Positions 7,814-15,914 of a stretch of DNA of 64,000 bases are shown in pieces (the stretch's first letter is position 1; each line of letters opens with the position of its first letter). The stretch lies in contig NZ_SLUN01000001.1 of assembly GCF_004340685.1 (NCBI RefSeq), positions 1 to 64,000 on the forward strand, given 5' to 3'. The position numbers and the translations under genes are program-made. This stretch comes from Hydrogenispora ethanolica (GTDB lineage Bacteria > Bacillota > UBA4882 > UBA8346). The notes under the pieces were generated by a model. That model saw only the letters and a program-made list of their open reading frames with translations, searched no databases and was not told where the DNA came from.

Positions 7814-9265
7814 GTGTGGAATGCTAAGAGGACCGTATTGTTGGTAGTGATTGGTTTATTGACGCTTACGCTGATGAGCGCGGCCGGGTTTACGGCCAAG
7901 GCCCCCGCGAATCTGACGGTGTGCATGCCCAACTGGGGCGCTTCGACCGACCCCGGCCTGCAGGAAGCGGTCAAGGATTACATGGAGAAACAGACGAAAA
8001 CCTCCATCAAGATGCTGGCCATCCCGATGAATGCGTATTCCGACAAGATCAACGTCTTGTTGGCTTCCGGAGACATCCCCGATGTTTACCGGGTGACCAA
8101 AGCCATGGTCAATGTCCAGGCGTACACCAACCGGGGCTATACCGCCGAGTTGGATAAGTACGTCCGGAAGGTTAAAGAATTCCGGAAGATCGATCGCAAA
8201 TACTTCAACTATATGAGAGTCAACGGCAAGATTCATGCCATTCCGATGGGAAAAGAATCCGAGAAAGTCCTCTGGACGCGGAAGGATATCCTCGACAAAT
8301 ACGGCGTCAAACTTTCCAGCACTCCGACCACTGAGGAATTCTACAATGAAATGAAAAAGGTAAAAGACATCATCCCGCTCTCTTTCCCGAAATTCATGGA
8401 TAACATGCCGTTCTTCTACAGCACGTTCGGCGCTTATGACGAGTTCATCAAGAACAAGCGGGGCAAGTATTATGACGCCTTCAACTCTCCGGAAATGAAG
8501 GAATGCCTGAAGTATGTCAACCGGCTGTATAAAGAGGGGATCCTCGATAAAGAGTTCCCGACTTGCGACAATACCACGCTCCGGAACAATCTGATCTCCG
8601 GCAAGGCTGCCGTCAACCTGGACTACGACAATCGCTATTTCTACTATTACGGCGAAATCACCCGGTTGACCCCCAATATCAAACCGGATCTCCATCCGCT
8701 TTTCCGGTTGACCGGTCCGAAGGGCTTGGGCGGAACTTTAAATGAGGCGGTTCAAGACGCCTATGCCGTTTCTCCCAAATCCAAGGCGCCGCAAGCAGCC
8801 ACCGACCTGATCGCCTGGATGTACTATACTCCGGATGGCTTAAAAGCGGTCCGGATCGGTCTCCCCGGCAAACACTACACCATTGAGGGCAACAACGCCA
8901 AGCTGACTCCGCAGGCGGAAAGCGGCGGAATGACGCTGGATCTGACCCAGGTGATGAAGATGTTCGTCGACGTCGACCAATTGAACTTCGGATTCAAATT
9001 CCCCAACGAGGACATGAATTCCACCTATTTGAAACTGACCAAAGACATCAGCAAGTATTCCGGCCCGAAACACGTCGTGCCGGCGGGCGCGTCCCCGACC
9101 TACGACCGGGTCGGACCGTCTCTGGTCAAGAAACGCCAGGAACTGGCCCTGAAGATGATTCTGGGCACCTCCTCCATCGAAGAGGGCTTTAAGGAATACG
9201 AGGCCTTCTTCAAGAGCATCAACGGCGATCAAATCATCAAAGAGTTGAATACCAAAAAGAAATAA
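7814..9265 (+). CDS. extracellular sugar-binding protein of the LplBC-type importer
   Basis: This 483-residue family 1 solute-binding protein delivers its ligand to the two permeases encoded upstream. The signal peptide (residues 1-28, ...MSAAGFTAKA) has no lipobox Cys, so the mature protein should be soluble and exported rather than a lipoprotein. The 'ASGDIPDVYRV' stretch is typical of these proteins. The start is GTG at 7814, with GGAGG 8 bases upstream. Ligand unknown; oligosaccharide is likely from family context. A strong terminator follows. Confidence 0.92.
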   Translation: MWNAKRTVLLVVIGLLTLTLMSAAGFTAKAPANLTVCMPNWGASTDPGLQEAVKDYMEKQTKTSIKMLAIPMNAYSDKINVLLASGDIPDVYRVTKAMVNVQAYTNRGYTAELDKYVRKVKEFRKIDRKYFNYMRVNGKIHAIPMGKESEKVLWTRKDILDKYGVKLSSTPTTEEFYNEMKKVKDIIPLSFPKFMDNMPFFYSTFGAYDEFIKNKRGKYYDAFNSPEMKECLKYVNRLYKEGILDKEFPTCDNTTLRNNLISGKAAVNLDYDNRYFYYYGEITRLTPNIKPDLHPLFRLTGPKGLGGTLNEAVQDAYAVSPKSKAPQAATDLIAWMYYTPDGLKAVRIGLPGKHYTIEGNNAKLTPQAESGGMTLDLTQVMKMFVDVDQLNFGFKFPNEDMNSTYLKLTKDISKYSGPKHVVPAGASPTYDRVGPSLVKKRQELALKMILGTSSIEEGFKEYEAFFKSINGDQIIKELNTKKK

Positions 9266-9273
9266 GCTTCCAA

Positions 9274-9312
9274 AAAACCTCCGTGCCGGACTCCGGTGCG
9301 GAGGTTTTTTTT
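9274..9312 (+). terminator. terminator after the sugar-binding protein gene
   Basis: AACCTCCG (9276-9283) pairs with CGGAGGTT (9299-9306). The stem is extended inward by CCGG/CCGG and followed by a run of eight T. Confidence 0.88.
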
Positions 9313-9400
9313 ATACTGAGCATCAAGATACCACCGCAAGAAAATACAACCTTCCTGGTTACTCTCCCCGATTCCGGGCCAGAACCAGGACGGTTTAAGC

Positions 9401-9435
9401 ACGGCGGTCCATGGATGGATTACCGCCGTGGAGAG
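9401..9435. repeat. hairpin related to the palindromic element at 10.3 kb
   Basis: ACGGCGGT (9401-9408) faces ACCGCCGT (9422-9429) around CCATGGATGGATT. The 10.3 kb element has the same hairpin, with the outer A-T pair replaced by C-G, a compensatory change. Confidence 0.5.
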
Positions 9436-9615
9436 CTAAGAGAGAGGAGGAAGGCTGGACCTAATCCTTATTATGCTTACGTAGTTTCTTGCGGATTTAC
9501 CTTTTCGCTTCATTTTGCGGATACATGACCGGGTTGAGGAGCTAAAAGAGAACGTTTTGTAAATCAAGATCGCTTTGGGTAATTGAAAGAGCTCATTCGT
9601 TCAGCAAGCTCGTTT

Positions 9616-9876
9616 TGTGGATAAGAGAGCTCTTTTTGTGGATGAGTGAGCTCGCTCAGTCGCTCAGCAAGCTCGTTTTGTGGATAAGAGAGCTTGTTTT
9701 GTGAATGAGAGAGCTCGCTCAGTCACTCAGCAAGCTCGTTTTGTGGATAAGCAAGCTGGTTTTGTGAATGAGAGAGCTTGCTCAGTCGTTCAGCAAGCTC
9801 TTTTTGTGGATAAGCGATCTATTTTTGTGGATAAACGGTTCCGTTTAACCGGATTAACGGTTTTGGCTGTGGATAA
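9616..9876. repeat. helically phased array of DnaA-box-like sites
   Basis: Perfect TGTGGATAA (complement of TTATCCACA) starts at 9616, 9679, 9742, 9805, 9826 and 9868. TGTGGATGA is at 9637 and TGTGAATGA at 9700 and 9763. Spacing is a strict 63-bp unit split 21 + 42, i.e. whole numbers of helical turns, with all sites in one orientation. Other words in the unit are GAGCTCGCTCAGTCG and TCAGCAAGCTCGTTT. No dnaA or dnaN gene is nearby, so whether this is an origin, a DnaA titration site or something else is open. Confidence 0.85.
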
Positions 9877-10064
9877 GTCGGGGAAGTGCGGCGAAAACCG
9901 GGTACAGTCAGAGGGTGAGCGGAGCTATATAGGCCATCTATAATAACGAACGAAATTGAGTTCATTTTGGGTAGAATATTTTAAAGTGATCTTGAAAACT
10001 CAAGCGTAACAAGGTTATACAGCGACGTTTTTAGAATCAAACTGATCCTTGCCGCGCTGATTGT

Positions 10065-10375
10065 CTAAAAACTGACCTCTCCCCCGTCCCCTCCCCGGCG
10101 CAGTCTTTTTGATGGTTGACTCGACGGGGAGGGGTGGATTGCCACAAATTATTGCCTTTTTGGGGGACTTTCTCTTTGGCCTAATTTCCGTGGTTGATTC
10201 GCGTAAAGAACTTACCTTTTTACATCAACATTGGCCCTCGTTTCAAGCGATTGACCCCTCCCCGTCGAATGAGCCCTCAAAATTTACCGCGCCGGACCAT
10301 ATCCAGGAAGGATACAGTCCGGCGGTTCATGGATGAAATACCGCCGGGGAGAGGACCGGGGAGAGGTCGCTTTTG
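10065..10375. repeat. palindromic dispersed element, copy A
   Basis: The left end reads CTAAAAACTGACCTCTCCCC and the right end GAGAGGTCGCTTTTG, an imperfect inverted pair. Inner blocks CCCCTCCCCGGCG and CGCCGGGGAGAGG are also inverted. The same ends and order recur at 30426-30642 with unrelated middle sequence. It carries no convincing gene. It resembles a non-coding, MITE- or REP-like element, but no target-site duplication was recognised. Confidence 0.65.
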
Positions 10376-10439
10376 GGCTTACTTCATCGCCACATTGAGC
10401 TCCCCGTTCTTTTTGGTTCCGGCTTCGCCGGGATAGGTT

Positions 10440-10612
10440 GAATTCAATTTCTTTATTAAGATTTGCATTCCTAATGCAAACGACTTTTAACAAAGCCGTT
10501 TACATAGAAGGCCGAATGCAAATGGAATCAAAACGAATTTATTTCATCCTATTACTGCCTATTACTGCGGTAATGACTTGATACTCAGTTTTTTTATTTA
10601 CCCGGCGAACTC
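10440..10612. other. AT-rich spacer downstream of rpoN with small palindromes
   Basis: TTTGCATT (10462-10469) faces AATGCAAA (10473-10480), a perfect 8-bp inverted repeat. CTATTACTGC is repeated in tandem near 10548-10567. Neither has a T-run expected of a terminator for rpoN. Function unknown. Confidence 0.35.
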
Positions 10613-12052
10613 TTAATACGCCCGGCGCAGATTCGACGGCGGGATATCCAGCTCTTCGCGGTATTTGGCGATGGTCCGGCGGGAGATCCGGACCCCGCGC
10701 TCTTTGAGGACCTCCGCCAATTGCTGATCGCTGAAGGGTTCCGCTTTCGCTTCCCCGGCGATGATCTGCTTGAGCAATCCTTTGATCACCGTGGAAGAGG
10801 CCGCCTGTTGATCATCCGTGGCGATGCCGCTGGTGAAGAAGTATTGAAACGGATACACCCCGAACGGGGTCGCCACATACTTGTCAGCCAGGGAACGGCT
10901 GACGGTGGATTCGTGGAATCCGGCCTCCTCCGCCACCCGCTTTAGGGTCAAGGGTTTCAGACCGGATGGCCCGTGGCTGAAAAACGCCCCCTGGAGATGG
11001 AGAATGGCCTCGGCCATTTTATAAAGCGTCGCGCGGCGTTGTTCGACCGCTTTGATCAGGCTGACCGCGGCGCGCAGTTTCTTTTCGAAAAAATCCTGGC
11101 TCTGCCGGTCCATCGCCCCTTCCTGCCGGAGCATTTGGCGATAGACGGCGCTCACCCGGAGCCGGGCCGAATCGGGTTCATTCACCGCGATCAGCCAATC
11201 ATTGCCGATGGCCCGGATGGTCACGTCGGGGATGATATACTCGGTCAAGGGCGCAGTGCCGATCAGCCGGCCCGGCCGGGGGTTCAGGCTCCGGAGCCAA
11301 TGGGCCGCGGCCTGCACCTTTTCCAGCGGTTTTTTTAGCTGATGCGCGATCTGATTCAGTTTCCGGCCGGCCAGCTCCTCCAGGTAATCCCGGGCGATCG
11401 CCGCGGCGATGGCGCGAAGCTCCGCTTCAGACTCCGCCGCCTCGGCGGCCTCAATCTGCAGACTCAAGCATTCCGAGATACTTCGCGCCCCCACTCCGGC
11501 GGGATCGAAACTCTGCACCAACCGGACCACCTTCTCCACCCGCGCGTCTTCCACTCCAAAAACCGCCGCCGCTTCATGGGTGGAGCAGCGCAGATAACCG
11601 TCGTCGTCGATATGGGCCACCAGGTATTGGCCGATGGCCAGTTCGGCCCCGCTCCCGGCGCAAAGACGCAATTGCTGCAGCAGGTAATCCTGGAGCGACT
11701 GGCTCTCGTCGGTCCAGGCTTCCGGATAAACCGGCGCCTCCTCCCGCCGCCCGGCGGAGAAAGCCGCTGTCTCCTCCCGCTCGTCATCTGCCAGCAGATA
11801 GGCAGCTAACTCCCGGACATCGACGTCCTGGGGCTTCTCCGGAGCATCGGCCCCGTCCGCTTCGTCCGGCCCTTCCCGCCCCGCATCCGCCGCTTCCTCC
11901 ACTTCCAGCAGGCAATTATCCGCCAGCTGCTCGCCCAGGAACGATTGGAGCTCAGCGGCTGTCATCTGCAGAACCGCCAGGGATTGGCGGAGTTCCGGCG
12001 TGAGCGCCAGCTTTTGGACAGTCTCCAGATTCTGATGTTGGACCGGGTTCAA
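10613..12052 (-). CDS. RNA polymerase sigma-54 factor
   Basis: The 479-residue product directs core polymerase to -24/-12 promoters that need an enhancer-binding ATPase. It shows the N-terminal region I pattern (QKLALTPELRQSLAVLQM), an acidic linker (about 45-100), the core-binding and helix-turn-helix regions, and the diagnostic RpoN box RRTIAKYREELDIP near the C-terminus. The start is TTG at 12052; the usual family N-terminus begins here. It is a lone gene; no sigma-54 activator is encoded in the window, so its targets are probably elsewhere. Confidence 0.96.
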   Translation of the reverse strand: MNPVQHQNLETVQKLALTPELRQSLAVLQMTAAELQSFLGEQLADNCLLEVEEAADAGREGPDEADGADAPEKPQDVDVRELAAYLLADDEREETAAFSAGRREEAPVYPEAWTDESQSLQDYLLQQLRLCAGSGAELAIGQYLVAHIDDDGYLRCSTHEAAAVFGVEDARVEKVVRLVQSFDPAGVGARSISECLSLQIEAAEAAESEAELRAIAAAIARDYLEELAGRKLNQIAHQLKKPLEKVQAAAHWLRSLNPRPGRLIGTAPLTEYIIPDVTIRAIGNDWLIAVNEPDSARLRVSAVYRQMLRQEGAMDRQSQDFFEKKLRAAVSLIKAVEQRRATLYKMAEAILHLQGAFFSHGPSGLKPLTLKRVAEEAGFHESTVSRSLADKYVATPFGVYPFQYFFTSGIATDDQQAASSTVIKGLLKQIIAGEAKAEPFSDQQLAEVLKERGVRISRRTIAKYREELDIPPSNLRRAY

Positions 12053-12228
12053 CCTTCCTGCACCCCTTTGATCGGCTTTATGCCAAAGACAGCTATTCCG
12101 GCGGCGCTGCCGCCTGTCTTCTGTGGTATGTATTACGGAATCCGCCCGAAATCTCCTGCCGGTTCGGCCCAGATTCAGCTGGAGTTTATGGCAAAACCCT
12201 CCATGCCCGCCGTTCCCCGCCCCTTGTC

Positions 12229-12322
12229 AAAAAAAATACCTCTACCGGAGTAGAGGCCAGATCAAAGGAGGAAAGTCGCCGTCGGAGGTATGGAAAACCC
12301 CGCCGCGAAAAGCCGCGGGGTT
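12229..12322 (-). terminator. double hairpin terminator downstream of the porin gene
   Basis: On the minus strand a stem AACCCCGC/GCGGGGTT (12296-12322) is followed by CCTCTAC/GTAGAGG (12239-12256), which runs into eight T (12229-12236). The second hairpin is the better intrinsic terminator. Together they close the porin transcription unit before rpoN. Confidence 0.75.
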
Positions 12323-12336
12323 CCGGCTGAATTTGA

Positions 12337-13407
12337 TTAGAATCCGATCGTCAGTTCCAAGGTGGTTTTGGTGAAAGTGTCATCGTTGTATGACGAATCG
12401 TTCAATTTGTAGCTGCCATGAGCAAGGGTTAAACCGACATAATCGCTGACCTTATACTCACCAATCAGCCTGAATCCATGGATCCCGGTGGGTGCACTGT
12501 ACATATCGCCCCACCAGCCCATATGGTTTCCGGTCTCGGTCGGCCACATCATGAAGGCATCCTGTTGAAAGTATTGGAGATACAGGCCGAGATTCTTGAT
12601 CCCGCCGTACCCGAGTTGAACCTTGTATGCGCTATTCTCATCTTTATCCCGGGCAGTTTTCCATGCGTCCTCCGCTTTGCTGTTGACAGCGTAAGCCGCG
12701 GATAAATTCAATCCTTCGGCGATATTTTTGCCGCCATGGATCGCATAAATCAAAGTACCGTCGTACTTATCGCTTGTCGCGTTGGCGAGCCCTTTGGCGC
12801 CACCTTGAATGGTATCATTGCTTCCCAATACGGTGAGGCCCAGATCCACGCCACCCAAATTGGTATTGAGCGCGCCGGCGTAAATTTGAGTGGACAAACC
12901 CGATTCGTACCGGCCGATCAACCCGAACAGACTGGTCTTATCAGTCAGTTGATAGTTGAGGTTGACCCCGCGGACGAAGTCGTCCATGAGTAGACCACTA
13001 GCCAACCAGTAGGCGTTTTTTCCGGCGACAATGCTCAATTTGTCACTGGGTTTCCAGGTGGCATAGGCCAAACGGGTAACGACGCCGTCGCCGCTGGTTC
13101 CGGTGCTCCAACCGCCGTCATTGTAGAAACCTTTGGTCCGGATCTGATACAAAAAACTGTGTTGGTCGTCGATTTTGGCGTTTACGGTAAAACGGGCTTC
13201 CAAGGCGTATTCCGAAGGATCGTCATTGGTCTGTAGATAGTGAGGATTATTGGTCTTGCCGTCGGAAAGCGTCGGACTCCAGTCGACATTCTCCCCAATC
13301 GTATTCTCCGAATGGGCCCAGCCGCTGAAGGTCCAATCCACGGCCAGCGCCGGAAAAGCTATCGTCAGTAATAGCGCTACGGTCAATAAAATGACGAACT
13401 TTTTCAT
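12337..13407 (-). CDS. porin-like outer-membrane beta-barrel protein
   Basis: The 356-residue product has a clean signal peptide (1-22, ...FPALA-VDWTF). It continues as alternating polar/aromatic strands and ends in ...LELTIGF with a C-terminal Phe, as required for outer-membrane barrel insertion. The pattern resembles carbohydrate-selective or general porins of diderm bacteria; no exact family could be assigned. It lies directly downstream of a MalFG-type sugar importer on the same strand, suggesting it admits that importer's substrate. AAGGGGG precedes the ATG. A structure prediction showing a 14-18-strand barrel would confirm the call. Confidence 0.75.
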   Translation of the reverse strand: MKKFVILLTVALLLTIAFPALAVDWTFSGWAHSENTIGENVDWSPTLSDGKTNNPHYLQTNDDPSEYALEARFTVNAKIDDQHSFLYQIRTKGFYNDGGWSTGTSGDGVVTRLAYATWKPSDKLSIVAGKNAYWLASGLLMDDFVRGVNLNYQLTDKTSLFGLIGRYESGLSTQIYAGALNTNLGGVDLGLTVLGSNDTIQGGAKGLANATSDKYDGTLIYAIHGGKNIAEGLNLSAAYAVNSKAEDAWKTARDKDENSAYKVQLGYGGIKNLGLYLQYFQQDAFMMWPTETGNHMGWWGDMYSAPTGIHGFRLIGEYKVSDYVGLTLAHGSYKLNDSSYNDDTFTKTTLELTIGF

Positions 13408-13451
13408 TGAATGTCATCCCCCTTAATGTTTATAATAGAGGTAATACTGTT

Positions 13452-13468
13452 GACAGAGTCTCTCTGTC
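13452..13468. promoter_or_regulatory. operator-like palindrome upstream of the porin gene
   Basis: GACAGAG-tct-CTCTGTC is a perfect 7-bp inverted repeat about 45 bp upstream of the porin ATG. It lies next to a minus-strand TATTAT that could serve as -10. The cognate regulator is unknown; the nearby ROK protein is a candidate by position only. Confidence 0.4.
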
Positions 13469-13474
13469 GCGGTT

Positions 13475-13522
13475 CCCAACCCGACCCGCTGCCAGGCCCG
13501 TCAGGTTGGGTTTTTCTTTTTT
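13475..13522 (+). terminator. intrinsic terminator facing plus, no plus-strand gene upstream
   Basis: CCCAACC (13475-13481) pairs with GGTTGGG (13504-13510), with GAC/GTC extending the stem, followed by TTTTTCTTTTTT. All annotated genes around it are on the minus strand, so it may end an antisense or small RNA, or block read-through. Confidence 0.55.
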
Positions 13523-13652
13523 ACTTGTCCCTACCGCCATCACTCCTTTCTTTCCCCGGTTTTTTCACTCCAATGCTTGAGGATGGTTTATCCTGCGCCG
13601 ACCGCCGTCAGAGTAAACCGGCTTCGGAGAGCCTCACGCTCCCAAAACTCCC

Positions 13653-14516
13653 TCACTTGACGGCTCCGGCGGATACCCCTTTGGTGATTTGGTTGCGGAA
13701 GAAAAGGAAAAAGATGATCATCGGAATCAGTCCGATCATCAAGGCGGCGAATTGTTTTCCGTAATCCGAGGCCAGCGCGCCGGAGAATCGGAAGATGCCC
13801 ACCGGCAACGAACGCAACGCATCCTTGGAGACCAGCATGTTGACGAGCATGAATTCGTTCCAGACGCCGGCGACGTTCAATACCGCCACGGTGGTGAAGA
13901 CCGGCTTGGCCATGGGCACGATGATCGCGGCGTAGATCTTGAGGTAGCCGGCCCCTTCGAGCCGGGCCGATTCCACGATCGCGTCGGGAAAACCCTTGAT
14001 GTACTCGGTACAGAGATAAATGCCCAAAGGGAGCCCCATGCCGACATAGGGAATGAGCACCCCCAGCCGGGTGTCGACCAGCCGGGTGACGGAGGCCACC
14101 AGAAAAAGTGGTATCATCAGCGACTGGATAGTCAGCAGGATGCCGATGACGAAACTGCCGTGCAATAGCGGCGTGGCCCGCGAGCGGATCTTGGCGAAGG
14201 CGAACCCCGCCGCCAGCGATAGAAAGACCACCGCCAAGGTGGAAGCGGTCGTATAGAACAGGCTGTTCATGAAGAGCGTGCCGAAATTGCCAATCTGCCA
14301 GGCAATGGGATAGTTGATGAGCGTCCAGTGAATGGGCAAACCCAGCTTGTTGAGCTGGAACTCCTGAGTGGTCTTGAAAGAACTGATCGTCAGCCAGATC
14401 AACGGATAGATGGTCAGCACGGTGAAGGCGATCAGCACGATATAGAGCAGCGCCCGAGTGGTCCCGCTGATTTCGCCGCTCCGCCGTTTGCCGCGTAGCG
14501 CTCCGTCCCGCATCAT
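13653..14516 (-). CDS. sugar ABC transporter permease, MalG type
   Basis: The 287-residue permease has six membrane segments and the EAA motif ESARLEGAGYLK (about residues 180-200), and ends in 'GVSAGAVK', typical of the MalG/AraQ group. Its ATG overlaps the upstream MalF-type gene by 4 bases. It works with that permease and the binding protein encoded upstream. No ATPase gene is present in the operon. The frame continues convincingly with no sign of degradation. Confidence 0.93.
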   Translation of the reverse strand: MMRDGALRGKRRSGEISGTTRALLYIVLIAFTVLTIYPLIWLTISSFKTTQEFQLNKLGLPIHWTLINYPIAWQIGNFGTLFMNSLFYTTASTLAVVFLSLAAGFAFAKIRSRATPLLHGSFVIGILLTIQSLMIPLFLVASVTRLVDTRLGVLIPYVGMGLPLGIYLCTEYIKGFPDAIVESARLEGAGYLKIYAAIIVPMAKPVFTTVAVLNVAGVWNEFMLVNMLVSKDALRSLPVGIFRFSGALASDYGKQFAALMIGLIPMIIFFLFFRNQITKGVSAGAVK

Positions 14517-15457
14517 TCTCTACCTCCAAACTTTTTCTCCACTGCTTTGGTGATGAGGATCATGGCGAAACTCATCAGGACCATGAAAATGGAGATGGCA
14601 TTGGCCAGTCCGTAGTCGGGCGCGCCCCGGAAGGCGTTGTCATACATGTAGAGGGACAGCACCGAGGTCCGGCGGGCCGGGTTGCCCTGGGTCATGGCGA
14701 AGATCAGCCCGAAGCTGTTCAGCGACCCGGAGATGGCCAGGATGGCGCAGGTCACGATGACGCCCGAAAGCGCCGGCAAGACGATGTACCGCAACACCTG
14801 CCCCTCGGACGCGCCGTCGATCTTGGACGCCTCCATCACCTCGGGGTCGATCTTCTGCAGGTTGGCGAGGAAGATGATGAGATAGTTTCCGGTGTACATC
14901 CACAGCACGGCCAGCAGCACCGGGATCATGGCGGTTTTGGGGTCCACCGACAGGTTGTTCTCCCAGGCCGGGATGATGCGCTGAATGATCTCGGTCAGCG
15001 GACCATAGGGGGAGAAAAACGATTGCCAGAGGATGCCGACCACGATGGTGGAGATGATGGTCGGAAAGTAGATCATCGTTTGAAAGAAACCGGTCATTTT
15101 GACATGCTTGCGATGGAGAATATAGGCGATGACGAAGCCCAGCGGGATCTGACCAAAGACCGAGATGAAGACGATATAAAAGTTATTGGTCAGCGATATC
15201 CAGAAATACGGGTCGGCCAACATATCCAAGTAATGTTTCAAGCCGATAAAACGGATGGGAGTGGTGACGAGTTCTCCCGAAGTATAATTGGTGAAGCTTA
15301 GCACCAGGGAGAAGAGGAAAGGGAAAGCCATCACCGCGTAATAGAGCAGTGCCGCCGGCGTCACCAGCATGAGATAGGCGCGGCGCTCCTCGGTCCAAAA
15401 CTTTTTGCCCTTTACTTTCAGCCACTTTTCCTTATTCAGAGTCATTTCTTGGTTCAA
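14513..15457 (-). CDS. sugar ABC transporter permease, MalF/UgpA type
   Basis: This ~314-residue permease has six membrane segments, with an EAA motif (EASKIDGASEGQ). The open frame extends upstream to 15583, but the TTG at 15457 is preferred because GGAGG (15466-15470 on the complement) is 8 bases upstream; ATGs at 15463 and 15445 have spacing of 2 and 20. It forms the translocation pore with the MalG-type protein. The 450-bp gap to the binding-protein gene holds a hairpin repeat. Confidence 0.92.
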   Translation of the reverse strand: MNQEMTLNKEKWLKVKGKKFWTEERRAYLMLVTPAALLYYAVMAFPFLFSLVLSFTNYTSGELVTTPIRFIGLKHYLDMLADPYFWISLTNNFYIVFISVFGQIPLGFVIAYILHRKHVKMTGFFQTMIYFPTIISTIVVGILWQSFFSPYGPLTEIIQRIIPAWENNLSVDPKTAMIPVLLAVLWMYTGNYLIIFLANLQKIDPEVMEASKIDGASEGQVLRYIVLPALSGVIVTCAILAISGSLNSFGLIFAMTQGNPARRTSVLSLYMYDNAFRGAPDYGLANAISIFMVLMSFAMILITKAVEKKFGGRE

Positions 15458-15832
15458 GATCATCACCTCCGCAAAAATCGAGCTTACACCGGACCGGCCA
15501 TTCAGACCCGGGGAGAGGCGCGGACTCTCGCGGCGGACGCCGCCGTGTGGCCCTGCCCGGATTGGAAGCCGGAAACACAACATCCGTGCAAAAAAGCTGG
15601 CTCAAAGCAAAGCGAAAACGGTTCGGACGATCCTTGCCGGCGGAGCGGTACCGAGGAGAGCGGCATGGGCCGGACGGAGCGGGGGCGGGATGAATCCGGT
15701 GGAGTCATTCCGCCCGCCGCCTCCCCTCCGGGAAGAGCGGTTCGCGCCTTTGACGATGGTACGAGCCGCTCACCCATGGGTCCGTTACGAGCCCGCCGTG
15801 GCAATGCTTTCGGAAAACCGCTTGGAAGCCAG
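15458..15832. other. GC-rich spacer inside the sugar importer operon
   Basis: About 375 bp between the binding-protein gene and the MalF-type permease gene. Open frames here have no ribosome site, motif or homology that I recognise. Nothing else is visible apart from short GC palindromes. Confidence 0.4.
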
Positions 15833-15910
15833 GTGATAAAGTCGCGACTTTATCACTTGCTTCAAGCAATCGCTGTGACCTCCCGGCTTTATTAGCCGGT
15901 TCATCACAGC
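15833..15910. repeat. two-hairpin element, inverted compact copy
   Basis: GTGATAAAGTC (15833-15843) faces GACTTTATCAC (15846-15856). It is followed by TTGCTT/AAGCAA and by GCTGTGAC-CTCCCGGCT...AGCCGG-TTCATCACAGC. Read in reverse it has the same two modules as the elements at 3266-3530. It sits just after the binding-protein stop codon and could act as an mRNA stability or attenuation hairpin. Confidence 0.7.
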
Positions 15911-15914
15911 TCTT

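Noticed and set aside
9616-9876. CRISPR array
   Set aside because: Units are contiguous 63-bp tandem repeats with no unique spacers and no cas genes nearby.
9680-9943. Open frame with 21-residue repeats over the DnaA-like array
   Set aside because: The unit is 63 bp, so any frame stays open. There is no ribosome site and codon content is dictated by the repeat.
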